NCBI RefSeq assembly: GCF_008710285.1
Contig: NZ_VYQF01000008.1
Location: 62,001 to 126,000, forward strand
DNA length: 64,000 bases
Source of the DNA: Ginsengibacter hankyongi
Lineage (GTDB): Bacteria; Bacteroidota; Bacteroidia; Chitinophagales; Chitinophagaceae
Reading direction: 5' to 3'
Positions 25,101-34,102 of this stretch are shown here, piece after piece. The position numbers and the translations under genes are program-made. The notes under the pieces were generated by a model that was not told where the DNA came from, searched no databases, and saw only the letters and a program-made list of their open reading frames with translations. Each line of letters starts with the position of its first letter. Position 1 is the first letter of the stretch.

Positions 25101-25674
25101 GAGTAAGGCGTTATTAAATTATGGATTTGAAAGTAATAAATTAAGAGACCTTACTTTGAAAGGCAGGTGGAATCTCAATCGTTCTATTGCTACTTCTTTT
25201 ACCAATAAGTACGGATTAAATCAATTAAATAATTCTTCATTTGCCAACAGGAATTATCGCATAGACGAAGTTTCTGCAGAGCCGTCGGTAAGTTATATTT
25301 ACAAAAGCAATTTGCGTGTAAGCCTTATTTATACTTATGATTCAAAGCAGAATAAAATTGCTTTTATGGAGACCGCAATCAATAATTCAATAGCGGCTGA
25401 AATAAGATATAATGTACTTTCCAATGGAACTTTAAACGGACGTTTTTCCTATAACAATATAAATTTTAATGGTGGTAACGGGGGAAGTGCTAATAGTACA
25501 GCAGGTTATATATTATTAGATGGATTGTTGCCGGGCAAAAATTATTTATGGAATCTTGAGCTTACAAAAAGGCTGGCAGGCAACATAGAAGTTAACTTAC
25601 AATATGAAGGAAGAAAACCTGGAAGCAGCCGTACGATTCACACAGGAACTGCATCGGTAAGGGCTATATTTTAA
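22183..25674 (+). CDS. Very large outer-membrane beta-barrel protein (TTG start)
   Basis: A 1163-residue protein with a signal peptide (Leu-rich core LLIILLLLL, ending DGFSQ). The start must be TTG at 22183: an in-frame TGA immediately precedes it and there is no in-frame ATG before the signal core. An N-terminal beta-sandwich region (~20-330) includes repeated strands such as [28 protein letters not shown], a pattern known from Bacteroidota surface and gliding-related proteins. The rest is an extended barrel of long strands ending in ASVRAIF, with a terminal Phe as in barrel proteins. It has no plug or TonB box. The function is not recognised. Confidence 0.78.
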   Translation: [1163 protein letters not shown]

Positions 25675-25691
25675 TCCCATAGACACGAAAG

Positions 25692-26381
25692 CTAATTTCC
25701 AAAACCGGCAATAACATTTATGGTAAGGGCGATCATTACTGTATTATATCCAAAAGACAGAAGACCGTGCCACATGGCCAACCTTCTCAAAGCCTTTGAA
25801 GTGATTTGCACATCGGAAACCTGGAAGGTCATTCCCAGTACAAAAGAGAAGTAGGCAAAATCCCGGTAGTCCGGCTTTTCATCTTCAGGAAATTCCAGGC
25901 CGCCGGCATGCGTTGTAGGATTTTTTTCGTCATCACCATAAAATATATGTGCATACCTCAGCGTAAAAATGGTGTGAATTAAAAACCAGGAAAGTATCAT
26001 TCCGGCAACCGCTATAATAAGATGAAAACTTTCTTCACTCTTAAACTTTTGTTTTGTAACTAATAATAATAACACAGCAAGGAAACTGGCAAGAGTTGCA
26101 ATTAAAATAGTAATGAAAATCACTGAACGGCTGGAATCCTGCACCCTGGCTTGTTGCCTTATTTCCTGCGGTTTCGTAATCATAAAAGTAATCCACGTCA
26201 TTGCAATGAGGCATACACTAAAAGTATCCCAGCCAATCATGAGGTGAGATAGAATGTCAACATGTTCAATTTGTATTATAAAATAAACAATGGTGGCAAT
26301 AGCAATGCAAATTAAGATTTTGGCAAATGCATGAATTTTTTCAAATGCTTTGCCAAAAGAAGATTGTTTGTTGGAAGCCAT
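25692..26381 (-). CDS. DUF1345 family membrane protein
   Basis: A 229-residue protein with about five hydrophobic helices. Family marks are the SWFLIHTIFTLRYAHIFY segment (~residues 135-152), the cytoplasmic acidic loop with DYRDFAYFSFVLGMTFQVSDV, and the C-terminal HGLLSFGYNTVMIALTINV. DUF1345 members are multi-pass membrane proteins without assigned biochemistry. It ends 17 bases from the convergent barrel gene, so the two transcripts may overlap at their 3' ends. Confidence 0.85.
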   Translation of the reverse strand: MASNKQSSFGKAFEKIHAFAKILICIAIATIVYFIIQIEHVDILSHLMIGWDTFSVCLIAMTWITFMITKPQEIRQQARVQDSSRSVIFITILIATLASFLAVLLLLVTKQKFKSEESFHLIIAVAGMILSWFLIHTIFTLRYAHIFYGDDEKNPTTHAGGLEFPEDEKPDYRDFAYFSFVLGMTFQVSDVQITSKALRRLAMWHGLLSFGYNTVMIALTINVIAGFGN

Positions 26382-26433
26382 ACTCGGGGTAATTCCGGTG
26401 TAATTTAATGTTAATAAAGAATCAAAGGAAAAG

Positions 26434-26472
26434 AAAATCCTCCTGAGAAATTAATTCACCCAGAAGGATTTT
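26434..26472 (-). terminator. Terminator downstream of the porin-family gene
   Basis: AAAATCCT at 26434-26441 pairs with AGGATTTT at 26465-26472, extended inward by CTG/CAG around one wobble. On the minus strand it follows the gene ending at 26499 and is trailed by a CTTTTCC run. Confidence 0.6.
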
Positions 26473-26498
26473 ACGTTTATATGATTAAGTTTGAATAC

Positions 26499-27098
26499 TT
26501 ATCCGCGTTTATGGAGTTTGGGATCACTGAACTGGTAGAAAATTCCCAATTGGAAAACATTGCTCTGGATAGTTGGACCGTTTTTATTGTCATTAATGTT
26601 TGTTAATCCAAAAACATACCTGGCATCCAAACCAAAACCCGACGACGTTAGATAACCAACTCCCAAAGGAATAGAGACAGCTGTTGATTGAAAGCCTTTA
26701 TTATTTACTGTCACGTCTCCTACTTTTGTTTTTGCACTCAGTAAAAAACCTATCTGCGGACCACCTTCAAGCCTGAAACCGTTGTCAAACATATATTGTA
26801 ATAAGATGGGCACATTCAGGTAATTTAAGTTAATGTGCGCAGTGCCCTCCTGATCTATTTTCGAGTTGGCTCCCTCAAGTGAATATAGCAACTCCGGCTG
26901 TATAGCCCATTTTTTTGAAGAAGTATGAATATGTGCGAGCACACCTAAATTTAATCCCACTTTAGCATCGGTTGTGGTATTATTATTATAGTGAAGATTG
27001 GCAATGTTTACACCTCCTTTAATGCCCAGGTGCGCATGTTGTGCATGTACGGTAGTTAATAAGCAGAGGGATAGAACTAAAACTGAAAATTTTTTCAT
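26499..27098 (-). CDS. Porin family / outer-membrane beta-barrel protein (PorT-like)
   Basis: A 199-residue protein with a signal peptide (MKKFSVLVLSLCLLTTVHAQ). The OMP_b-brl pattern is clear: HLGIKGGVNIANL at the start of the mature chain, WAIQPELLYSLEGA, LNYLNVPILLQYMFDNG, FRLEGGPQIGFLLSAK and FGLDARYVFGLTNI. This is the usual eight-stranded layout of small Bacteroidota outer-membrane proteins. It has its own terminator and is monocistronic. A specific substrate or role cannot be inferred. Confidence 0.85.
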   Translation of the reverse strand: MKKFSVLVLSLCLLTTVHAQHAHLGIKGGVNIANLHYNNNTTTDAKVGLNLGVLAHIHTSSKKWAIQPELLYSLEGANSKIDQEGTAHINLNYLNVPILLQYMFDNGFRLEGGPQIGFLLSAKTKVGDVTVNNKGFQSTAVSIPLGVGYLTSSGFGLDARYVFGLTNINDNKNGPTIQSNVFQLGIFYQFSDPKLHKRG

Positions 27099-27184
27099 AA
27101 TTTTTTTTGGTTAAATGTTTTTTAATTGAATGTATGAATACCCCTTACAAAAGTCGTACCTGATTAAAAAAATTGCCAAATGAT

Positions 27185-27192
27185 TAACTTTG
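27185..27192 (+). promoter_or_regulatory. -7 promoter box of trhO
   Basis: TAACTTTG is a perfect TAnnTTTG match about 70 bases upstream of the trhO start. The -33 element is not obvious at the standard spacing. Confidence 0.4.
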
Positions 27193-27261
27193 TAAAAATT
27201 TTATTCGCATCGTGCTATAACCTGATTATAGTATTGAGATGAAAAGCAGCAATATCAACAA

Positions 27262-28293
27262 ATGGCAGTATTACACAACCGCGTTTCACAAAAAGAATTA
27301 AAAAAGCGCTTATTCGAAGAGGCAGAGCCAAGGAAAACTATTTCCTTTTACCAATATGCGTTTATTGAAGATCCTAAATTGTTTCGTGATGTTCTTTATA
27401 AAAACCTGGATGAATTAAAAGTTTTCGGGCGCATTTATGTTGCTCATGAAGGAATCAATGCACAGGTGAGTGTTCCTGCTTCTAATTATGATGCCTTTAA
27501 ACTATACTTATATTCAATTTCCTTTTTAAATGGTGTTCGCTTAAATGTGGCTGTGGAGGATGATGGAAAAAGCTTTTGGGTTTTAAAAATTAAGGTCAGG
27601 AGTAAAATAGTGGCAGATGGAATTAATGATGCAGCATTTGATATGAGTAAAAAAGGAAAGTATGTAGATGCCGCGTCATTCAACAAACTTACTTCAGATC
27701 CTGAAACTATTGTAGTGGATATGCGCAATCATTATGAGTATGAAGTTGGGCATTTTGAAAATGCGATTGAAATTCCTTCAGATACTTTTCGTGAGCAATT
27801 ACCCATGGCCGTTAGTATGCTGCAGGAAAAGAAAGATAAAAACATCATCATGTATTGCACCGGCGGAATACGATGTGAAAAAGCAAGCGCCTGGATGTTG
27901 CATAATGGTTTCAAAAATGTGTTTCACCTCGAAGGCGGTATTATTCAATATGCCAATAAAATAAAGGAAGAAAAGCTGTCCAATAAATTTAAAGGCAAAA
28001 ATTTTGTATTTGATGGCAGGCTGGGAGAGATGATTGGTGATGAAGTGATAAGTGTGTGCCACCAATGCGGGAAAGCCTGTGATACCCACACCAATTGCGC
28101 CAACGAAGGTTGTCATCTTCTCTTCATACAATGCAGGTCATGTGCAGAAAAATTTAACGGTTGTTGTTCTGCCGAATGTAAGGCGACTTATGAATTACCA
28201 GAGGAAGAAAGAAAACAAATTCGCAAAGGCGTAAAGAATGGTATAATGATTTTTAATAAATCGAGGCAGCGAATGAAAAAACTGCATGTATAA
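27262..28293 (+). CDS. trhO: Rhodanese-domain tRNA uridine-34 hydroxylase (TrhO/YceA)
   Basis: A 343-residue cytoplasmic protein expected to hydroxylate U34 of certain tRNAs in the prephenate-independent, oxygen-dependent pathway. The layout is an N-terminal UPF0176 acylphosphatase-like domain ([17 protein letters not shown]… [17 protein letters not shown]), a central rhodanese domain with active-site Cys199 in [12 protein letters not shown], and a C-terminal cysteine-rich zinc-like domain ([14 protein letters not shown]… [16 protein letters not shown]). All parts are intact. It ends 2 bases from the convergent DUF72 gene. Confidence 0.92.
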   Translation: MAVLHNRVSQKELKKRLFEEAEPRKTISFYQYAFIEDPKLFRDVLYKNLDELKVFGRIYVAHEGINAQVSVPASNYDAFKLYLYSISFLNGVRLNVAVEDDGKSFWVLKIKVRSKIVADGINDAAFDMSKKGKYVDAASFNKLTSDPETIVVDMRNHYEYEVGHFENAIEIPSDTFREQLPMAVSMLQEKKDKNIIMYCTGGIRCEKASAWMLHNGFKNVFHLEGGIIQYANKIKEEKLSNKFKGKNFVFDGRLGEMIGDEVISVCHQCGKACDTHTNCANEGCHLLFIQCRSCAEKFNGCCSAECKATYELPEEERKQIRKGVKNGIMIFNKSRQRMKKLHV

Positions 28294-28295
28294 AA

Positions 28296-29027
28296 TCAGG
28301 AATTACAGAGGCACCTCTGTAAGAATTTTGCGTTTTCAATTGCGGCAGTTCCCCAGGTGTTATTGAAATAAATCCACGCTTCTTTTATTTTTAGTGTACT
28401 TAGTTCCCTTGCCAGTTCTTCTAAAAAGTTTCCGGCATAGGAAGATTTATACAGAACAGGAACGCCGTGTAGCCTGTAATATAAACTTGTATTTGTTTGT
28501 ATAATGTTATCCGGAAGATTCGGATAGCTACTACCGCTAAAAATAATTTTATTCTTTTTTAATTCCGCGAAAACAATTTTATTCCACCAGCTTGCATGCC
28601 GGAACTCTATCACATTTTTAAAAGCAGGGTTTAGGTTGTTAATGATCTTATGCAATAATTCTTCTGAATAAACAAGCTGCCGCGGTAATTGAAAAAGTAT
28701 GCAGCCTAATTTATGCTGCAAGCCATTTTGTGCGCTTGTATAAAAATCGTCCAGCATTCGTTCACATTCATTAAATTTTTTGTAATGGGTAATTGCTTTG
28801 GGAACTTTTGCTGAAAACTTAAAATCCGGCGGGCTTGTGCTATACCATTTTGATAATGACTTTTCAGTAGGAAATTTATAAAATGTTACATTTAGTTCAA
28901 GCGTATTAAAATGCTCGCAATAGAATTGGAACCATTTCGATTGTGCAAGTCCGTTAGGATAAAAAACGTCTTTCCACTCTTTGTAATGAAATCCTGAACA
29001 ACCAATATATATTTTCCGATTAGCCAA
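28296..29027 (-). CDS. DUF72 domain-containing protein
   Basis: A 243-residue TIM-barrel-like protein of the YecE/DUF72 family. Signature segments are YIGCSGFHYKEWKDVFYP at the N terminus, the FNTLELNVTFYKFPTEKSLSKW stretch, FKFSAKVPKAITHYK, LGCILFQLPRQL, and the C-terminal WIYFNNTWGTAAIENAKFL. The biochemical role of the family is not established. It starts with ATG at 29027 and is convergent with trhO. Confidence 0.9.
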   Translation of the reverse strand: MANRKIYIGCSGFHYKEWKDVFYPNGLAQSKWFQFYCEHFNTLELNVTFYKFPTEKSLSKWYSTSPPDFKFSAKVPKAITHYKKFNECERMLDDFYTSAQNGLQHKLGCILFQLPRQLVYSEELLHKIINNLNPAFKNVIEFRHASWWNKIVFAELKKNKIIFSGSSYPNLPDNIIQTNTSLYYRLHGVPVLYKSSYAGNFLEELARELSTLKIKEAWIYFNNTWGTAAIENAKFLQRCLCNS

Positions 29028-29218
29028 TGTAAATTTTATTTTTTCTTATTGTTTTCACAAGCGATCGTTTCAATCGTTTATTGTTTCAGATACACTCTAA
29101 ATTTCGTGCCTGATTGCAAACCCGGTTGTCAATAATTGTGAACTAGTATTTGTTGCATCAGAAAATTGATCAGTCTTTAATAATTCGTTATCTTGAGGTA
29201 TAATTTTAAAACAGATTT

Positions 29219-30169
29219 ATGTCGCAGAAAAAGATCATAGTAGTATTTGGAGCAACCGGCGCCCAGGGCGGCGGATTGGCCCATGCTATCCTCAACGACA
29301 GTAACAGCGAATTTGCCGTTCGTGCTGTAACGAGAGATACCAATTCAGAAAAGGCGAAAGCGCTTGCTGCAAAGGGAGCCGAGGTAGTTGCGGCCGATGT
29401 AGATGACATGGAAAGTATGAAACGGGCGCTGCAAGGGGCTTATGGGGCTTATTTTGTAACATTTTTTTGGGCACATTTTTCACCGGAAAAAGAGTTGGCC
29501 GAAGCAAAGAATATGGCCGCAGCCGCAAAAGACGCCGGATTGAAACATGTCATCTGGTCTACGCTTGAAGATGTAAGAAAGTATGTTCCGCTTGATGACA
29601 ATAGTATGCCGACACTTCATGGGAAATATAAAGTTCCGCATTTTGACGGCAAGGGTGAATCGGATCAATATTTTATTGATGCGGGTGTACCCGTTACATT
29701 TATGTTGGCGTCTTATTACTGGGATAACCTTATTTATTTTGGTATGGGCCCGAAAAGAGGTGCGGATGGTAAACTGGCTATAACTTTCCCCATGGGAAAT
29801 AAAAAGATGGCTGGTATTGCTGCCGGCGATATTGGAAAATGTGCTTATGGTATATTCAGGAAAGGCGCGGAGTTGATTGGCAAAAGAGTAGGTATCGCAG
29901 GTGAGCAGCTTACATGCGCAGCCATGGCAGAAGCATTATCAAAAGCTTTGGGCGAAGAAGTTACCTATAATGAAATTACTCCCGAACAATATCGTGGTTT
30001 TGGTTTTCCGGGGGCCGATGACCTGGGAAATATGTTCCAGTTTTATCGTGATTTTGATGAAGTGTGCAATAGCATTCGAGATGTAAAATTCTCTAAAGAG
30101 TTAAACCCGGAGCTGCAATCGTTTGAGATGTGGCTGGCAGAAAATGCAAAACGAATACCGATTGATTAA
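29219..30169 (+). CDS. NmrA-like NAD(P)-binding protein
   Basis: A 316-residue cytoplasmic Rossmann-fold protein of the atypical short-chain dehydrogenase NmrA/HSCARG group. The nucleotide loop is VVFGATGAQGGGLA at residues 7-20. It is followed by VRAVTRDTNS, which reads the adenosine 2'-phosphate region, then AEVVAADVDD and the strand HVIWSTLEDV. It lacks the usual catalytic Tyr-x-x-x-Lys of active dehydrogenases in an obvious position. A redox-sensing role is therefore as likely as catalysis. It is a single gene convergent with purC. Confidence 0.85.
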   Translation: MSQKKIIVVFGATGAQGGGLAHAILNDSNSEFAVRAVTRDTNSEKAKALAAKGAEVVAADVDDMESMKRALQGAYGAYFVTFFWAHFSPEKELAEAKNMAAAAKDAGLKHVIWSTLEDVRKYVPLDDNSMPTLHGKYKVPHFDGKGESDQYFIDAGVPVTFMLASYYWDNLIYFGMGPKRGADGKLAITFPMGNKKMAGIAAGDIGKCAYGIFRKGAELIGKRVGIAGEQLTCAAMAEALSKALGEEVTYNEITPEQYRGFGFPGADDLGNMFQFYRDFDEVCNSIRDVKFSKELNPELQSFEMWLAENAKRIPID

Positions 30170-30224
30170 AATTTTTCGACGCACCCTGCTATTACACTAT
30201 TTTCGAAGTAAATATTTAATCGCA

Positions 30225-31151
30225 TTATTTCAAAGCGCTCAGCGCCGCTACAATCCGCTGTTCTGTTTCTTCATCACTCAACTCTTCGGGTTTAAATTTT
30301 TCTCCAATTAATTTCTCATACAATTCAATATAACGGTCACGAATAGTTGCTATCCATTCGTCACTCATTTCTGGTACTTGCTGGCCTTCTTTGCCCATAA
30401 AATTATTTTCAATAAGCCATTCTCTCACAAATTCCTTGCTTAACTGTTTTTGTTTTTCCCCTTTTGCTTGTCGTTCTTCAAAACCATCGGCATAAAAATA
30501 CCTTGAGCTATCGGGTGTATGAATCTCATCAATCAAAATAATTTTATCATCCAGTTTCCCGAATTCATATTTTGTATCAACTAATATCAATCCTCTTTTG
30601 GCTGCAAGTTCTTTTCCTCTGGCAAAAAGCCTCAAGGCATATTGTTCCAGAACTTCATAATCCTCTTTTGAAACAAGTCCCCTTTTAATAATCTCTTCTT
30701 TGCTTATATCCTCATCATGGCCTTCGCTTGCTTTTGTAGAAGGAGTTATGACAGGCCGGGGAAAATAATCATTTTCGTGTAGCCCCTCCGGTAGTTGAAC
30801 GCCGCACAAAACTCTTTTCCCGGATGAATAAGTACGCCACGCATGACCGGTGAGATTTCCACGCACAACCATCTCTACTTTAAATGGCTCGCATTTTAAT
30901 CCTATAGAAACATTAGGCGCAGGAACATCTAATAGCCAGTTGGGACATATATCTGCCGTGTGTTGCAGCATGTATGCAGCAATTTGGTTTAATACTTGTC
31001 CTTTAAATGGAATGGGCCTGGTTAGTATAACGTCAAATGCCGAGATACGGTTCGAGGCAATCATCACCAGGAATTGATCATTTATTGTATATACGTCTCT
31101 TACTTTTCCTTTATAAAAAGCAGTTTGATTTGGAAAAACTTTTGTTTGCAT
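30225..31151 (-). CDS. purC: Phosphoribosylaminoimidazole-succinocarboxamide synthase
   Basis: SAICAR synthase, the step that joins aspartate to CAIR in purine biosynthesis. The protein has 308 residues, the longer form also found in eukaryotes, versus about 240 in E. coli. Motifs: [11 protein letters not shown] near residue 14, [31 protein letters not shown], and [11 protein letters not shown] with [13 protein letters not shown] for substrate and magnesium binding. No other pur gene lies next to it. It is divergent from the TonB receptor. Confidence 0.95.
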   Translation of the reverse strand: MQTKVFPNQTAFYKGKVRDVYTINDQFLVMIASNRISAFDVILTRPIPFKGQVLNQIAAYMLQHTADICPNWLLDVPAPNVSIGLKCEPFKVEMVVRGNLTGHAWRTYSSGKRVLCGVQLPEGLHENDYFPRPVITPSTKASEGHDEDISKEEIIKRGLVSKEDYEVLEQYALRLFARGKELAAKRGLILVDTKYEFGKLDDKIILIDEIHTPDSSRYFYADGFEERQAKGEKQKQLSKEFVREWLIENNFMGKEGQQVPEMSDEWIATIRDRYIELYEKLIGEKFKPEELSDEETEQRIVAALSALK

Positions 31152-31239
31152 TTGCTAAAATAAGAATAGAAAATTTTACTCTTTTATTTTTATTATTGAA
31201 TTTTTCAACATCTTGCAATTATTGATAAAAAACAATATA

Positions 31240-31268
31240 TTGTATTATATATTAAAGACTTACTTTGC
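31240..31268 (+). promoter_or_regulatory. Probable promoter of the TonB receptor/fasciclin operon
   Basis: TTG at 31240-31242 is followed by TTACTTTG at 31260-31267, one mismatch from TAnnTTTG with a workable spacer. The receptor start chosen is 31297, giving a leader of roughly 20 bases. Confidence 0.4.
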
Positions 31269-31296
31269 TTTAAATTCAACAACTAAAACTATCGCT

Positions 31297-34071
31297 ATGA
31301 TAAAGAGCAGCAGGTTTTATCTTTTATTGATTATTACCAATATATTTTCGGTTATTGCTTTTGGCCAACATACAATTATAAATGGTTCAGTAAAAAACAG
31401 TGTTACCGGGGAAACAGTTCCAGCCGTTTCAATAACTGTTAAAGGGTCGGGAGCCGGCACCTACACGAACGACAAAGGAAATTTTACACTGGAAGTAAAT
31501 ACGCCTCTTCCGCTTACCATTGTTGTTTCTTCTATCGGTTTTAAATTACAGGAAGTAGTTGTTACAACAGCCTCAGAGCTTGTGAATGTAAGCCTTACTC
31601 CGGAAAGCGCTTTGGGCCAGGAAGTAGTAGTAGCAGCTACCCGTACACCATCAAGAATATTGGAATCACCTGTAACAATTGAAAGGATCAGTGCAGCTAA
31701 CATACGCAATACTGCTTCTGTTTCCTATTATGATATGATTTCAAAATTAAAAGGAGTTGACGTAGTAACCTCGTCACTTACTTTTTCAACACCGAGCACC
31801 CGGGGCTTTAACGGGAGTGGCAGCGTAAGGGTAAACCAGATTGTGGATGGAATGGATAACCAGGCACCGGGCCTAAATTTTTCGGTTGGAAGTGTTGTTG
31901 GCTTAACCGAACTAGATGTGGAAAGTGTGGAATTATTACAGGGAGCATCGTCGGCATTGTATGGCCCAGGCGGCATGAACGGGGCAATAGTTATCAATAG
32001 TAAGGACCCGTTTAAATACCAGGGGCTTTCTTTCCAGGTTAAAACCGGGATAATGAATGTGGGCAACAGCGCAAGAAGTGCATCGCCTTATTATAACTGG
32101 GATTTAAGGTGGGCCAATAAAGTAAGTGAAAAATTTGCTTTTAAAGTAGGCGCTCAATTAGTGCAGGCTAAAGATTGGGTGGCTAATGATTATCGTGATT
32201 ACGACCGGCTGGCAACTACCGGCGGAGTAAAAACCGGGACACGGGAAACAGATCCCAACTACGATGGTATCAATGTGTATGGTGATGAAACAACTGTGGA
32301 TATCCGGTCGAATGTTTTAAACCCGATAGCACAACAGGTGCCGTTTTATGCCCCTTACGTAAAAGCTTTGCCTGCCTCAATTCCTGTTTCCAGAACCGGA
32401 TATCTGGAAAAAGATATAGTAAATCCAAACACAGTAGATTTTAAATTATCCGGAGAGCTAAGTTATAAGCTAACGCAAAATACTTCTTTAAATGCTGAAG
32501 CATATTGGGGAACGGGAAACACCGTTTATACGGGCAGTGATCGTTATTCATTATTAAATTTAAAAATTGGTCAATATAAAGTTGAACTGTTAAACGCTAA
32601 CTGGTTTTTAAGGGCCTACACAACGCAGGAAAACGCCGGCGATTCGTACAATGCTACGGTAACAACAAGGTTGGTGAACGAAGCATGGAAACCCAGCGGT
32701 GGAAGTAACGGGTGGTATGTGCAATATTCTTTGGCATTCTTGAACGCAAAACTTTCCGGCTTGTCAGACATAGCTGCGCATAATGCCGCCCGGGCAGTTG
32801 CAGACCAGGGAAGGCCTGCTCCCGGTTCGCCGGAATTCAAACAACTTTTTGACCAGGTGAGAAGTGTTCCTATTTCCAAAGGTGGGGGTTTATTTGTGGA
32901 TAAAACAAATTTGTATAATATCGAAGGCCAATATAATTTAACGCCTTACACTTCTGACTTCGCGGATGTATTAATTGGTGCTAATTTTAAAAGATATGTA
33001 TTGAATTCTGAAGGCACATTATTTGCCGATTCATCAGGTAAAATTCCTATTAATGAATATGGTGCCTATCTGCAGGCAACCAAGCACTTCTTCAACGACA
33101 AACTAAGAGTAATTGCTTCCGGCCGCTACGACAGAAATGATAATTTCAAAGGAAGGTTTACACCACGTATTTCTTTCGTAATTAAAGTAGCTGAAGATAA
33201 TAACATCAGGCTTTCTTACCAGGAAGCATATCGTTTTGCTTCCACGCAGATGCAGTATATAAATCTAAGAGTTGCAGGCGGCGAGGCATTAATCGGCGGT
33301 GTTCCAAGTTTTAAAAAATTTTATCATTTTAATACAAACCCTGTATATTCAATTGATGCCAATTTATTTGCAGGTAATCCACAAGTAATAAATGTTCCTG
33401 ATTTGAAAGCTGAGAATGTTAACTCTTTTGAAGTTGGATACAAAGGCTTATTGCTTCAGAAAAAATTATTAATAGATCTCTACGGCTATTATGGAGTTTA
33501 TAACAATTTTCTTTCCCGTACTCTTATAGCACAATCTGTACACGGTAATAAAAGTGTATTTACAGGCTCACCCGAACAAATAAAAGCAAATCTTAACAAC
33601 TCTGACTCGGCAACTACTTTTTCAGTTCCTTATAATGTGCGGGGAAAAGTAAATACATATGGTTTTGGAGTAAGCCTTACCTATGCGCTGCCTCATAATT
33701 TTGCAATCAGTGGTACCGTAAGTTCGGATAACCTTGATAAAGTCCCGGCAGGTTTCGCAGCAGACTTCGATGCTCCCAAATATAGAGCGGGAGCTACTTT
33801 CAGCAGTACCGGCTTTGGCTTTCAAAACAGGCTGGGTTTCAGCGTAACCTATCGTTGGCAGGATAAAATAAATTTTGAAGGCGACTTTGCAAATGGCCTG
33901 CTTCCTGCATATCAAACGGTGGATGGCCAGATTAGTTTTAAATTTCCTGAACAAAAAGTATTGTTGAAACTTGGCGCCACTAATTTATTAAATCAATACT
34001 ATCGTGATGGGTTTGGTAACGCTACCATTGGCGGTATTTATTATGTAAGTATTGGTTATAATATATTTTAA
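31297..34071 (+). CDS. TonB-dependent receptor with carboxypeptidase-like regulatory domain
   Basis: An outer-membrane active transporter of about 924 residues. I chose the ATG at 31297 because it begins the signal peptide (MIKSSRFYLLLII… AFGQ); the ATG at 31213 would precede the promoter. It has a CarboxypepD_reg domain (~25-105: INGSVKNSVTGETVPAVSITVKG), a plug with the TonB receptor pattern VVAATRTPSRILESPVTIERIS, and the QGASSALYGPGGMNGAIVI motif. A 22-strand barrel ends in YVSIGYNIF. It is followed by a fasciclin lipoprotein at 31 bases, apparently its partner. The ligand is unknown. Confidence 0.9.
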   Translation: MIKSSRFYLLLIITNIFSVIAFGQHTIINGSVKNSVTGETVPAVSITVKGSGAGTYTNDKGNFTLEVNTPLPLTIVVSSIGFKLQEVVVTTASELVNVSLTPESALGQEVVVAATRTPSRILESPVTIERISAANIRNTASVSYYDMISKLKGVDVVTSSLTFSTPSTRGFNGSGSVRVNQIVDGMDNQAPGLNFSVGSVVGLTELDVESVELLQGASSALYGPGGMNGAIVINSKDPFKYQGLSFQVKTGIMNVGNSARSASPYYNWDLRWANKVSEKFAFKVGAQLVQAKDWVANDYRDYDRLATTGGVKTGTRETDPNYDGINVYGDETTVDIRSNVLNPIAQQVPFYAPYVKALPASIPVSRTGYLEKDIVNPNTVDFKLSGELSYKLTQNTSLNAEAYWGTGNTVYTGSDRYSLLNLKIGQYKVELLNANWFLRAYTTQENAGDSYNATVTTRLVNEAWKPSGGSNGWYVQYSLAFLNAKLSGLSDIAAHNAARAVADQGRPAPGSPEFKQLFDQVRSVPISKGGGLFVDKTNLYNIEGQYNLTPYTSDFADVLIGANFKRYVLNSEGTLFADSSGKIPINEYGAYLQATKHFFNDKLRVIASGRYDRNDNFKGRFTPRISFVIKVAEDNNIRLSYQEAYRFASTQMQYINLRVAGGEALIGGVPSFKKFYHFNTNPVYSIDANLFAGNPQVINVPDLKAENVNSFEVGYKGLLLQKKLLIDLYGYYGVYNNFLSRTLIAQSVHGNKSVFTGSPEQIKANLNNSDSATTFSVPYNVRGKVNTYGFGVSLTYALPHNFAISGTVSSDNLDKVPAGFAADFDAPKYRAGATFSSTGFGFQNRLGFSVTYRWQDKINFEGDFANGLLPAYQTVDGQISFKFPEQKVLLKLGATNLLNQYYRDGFGNATIGGIYYVSIGYNIF

Positions 34072-34102
34072 AGCTTATCAATATCATTTTTAAAGAAGTT
34101 AT

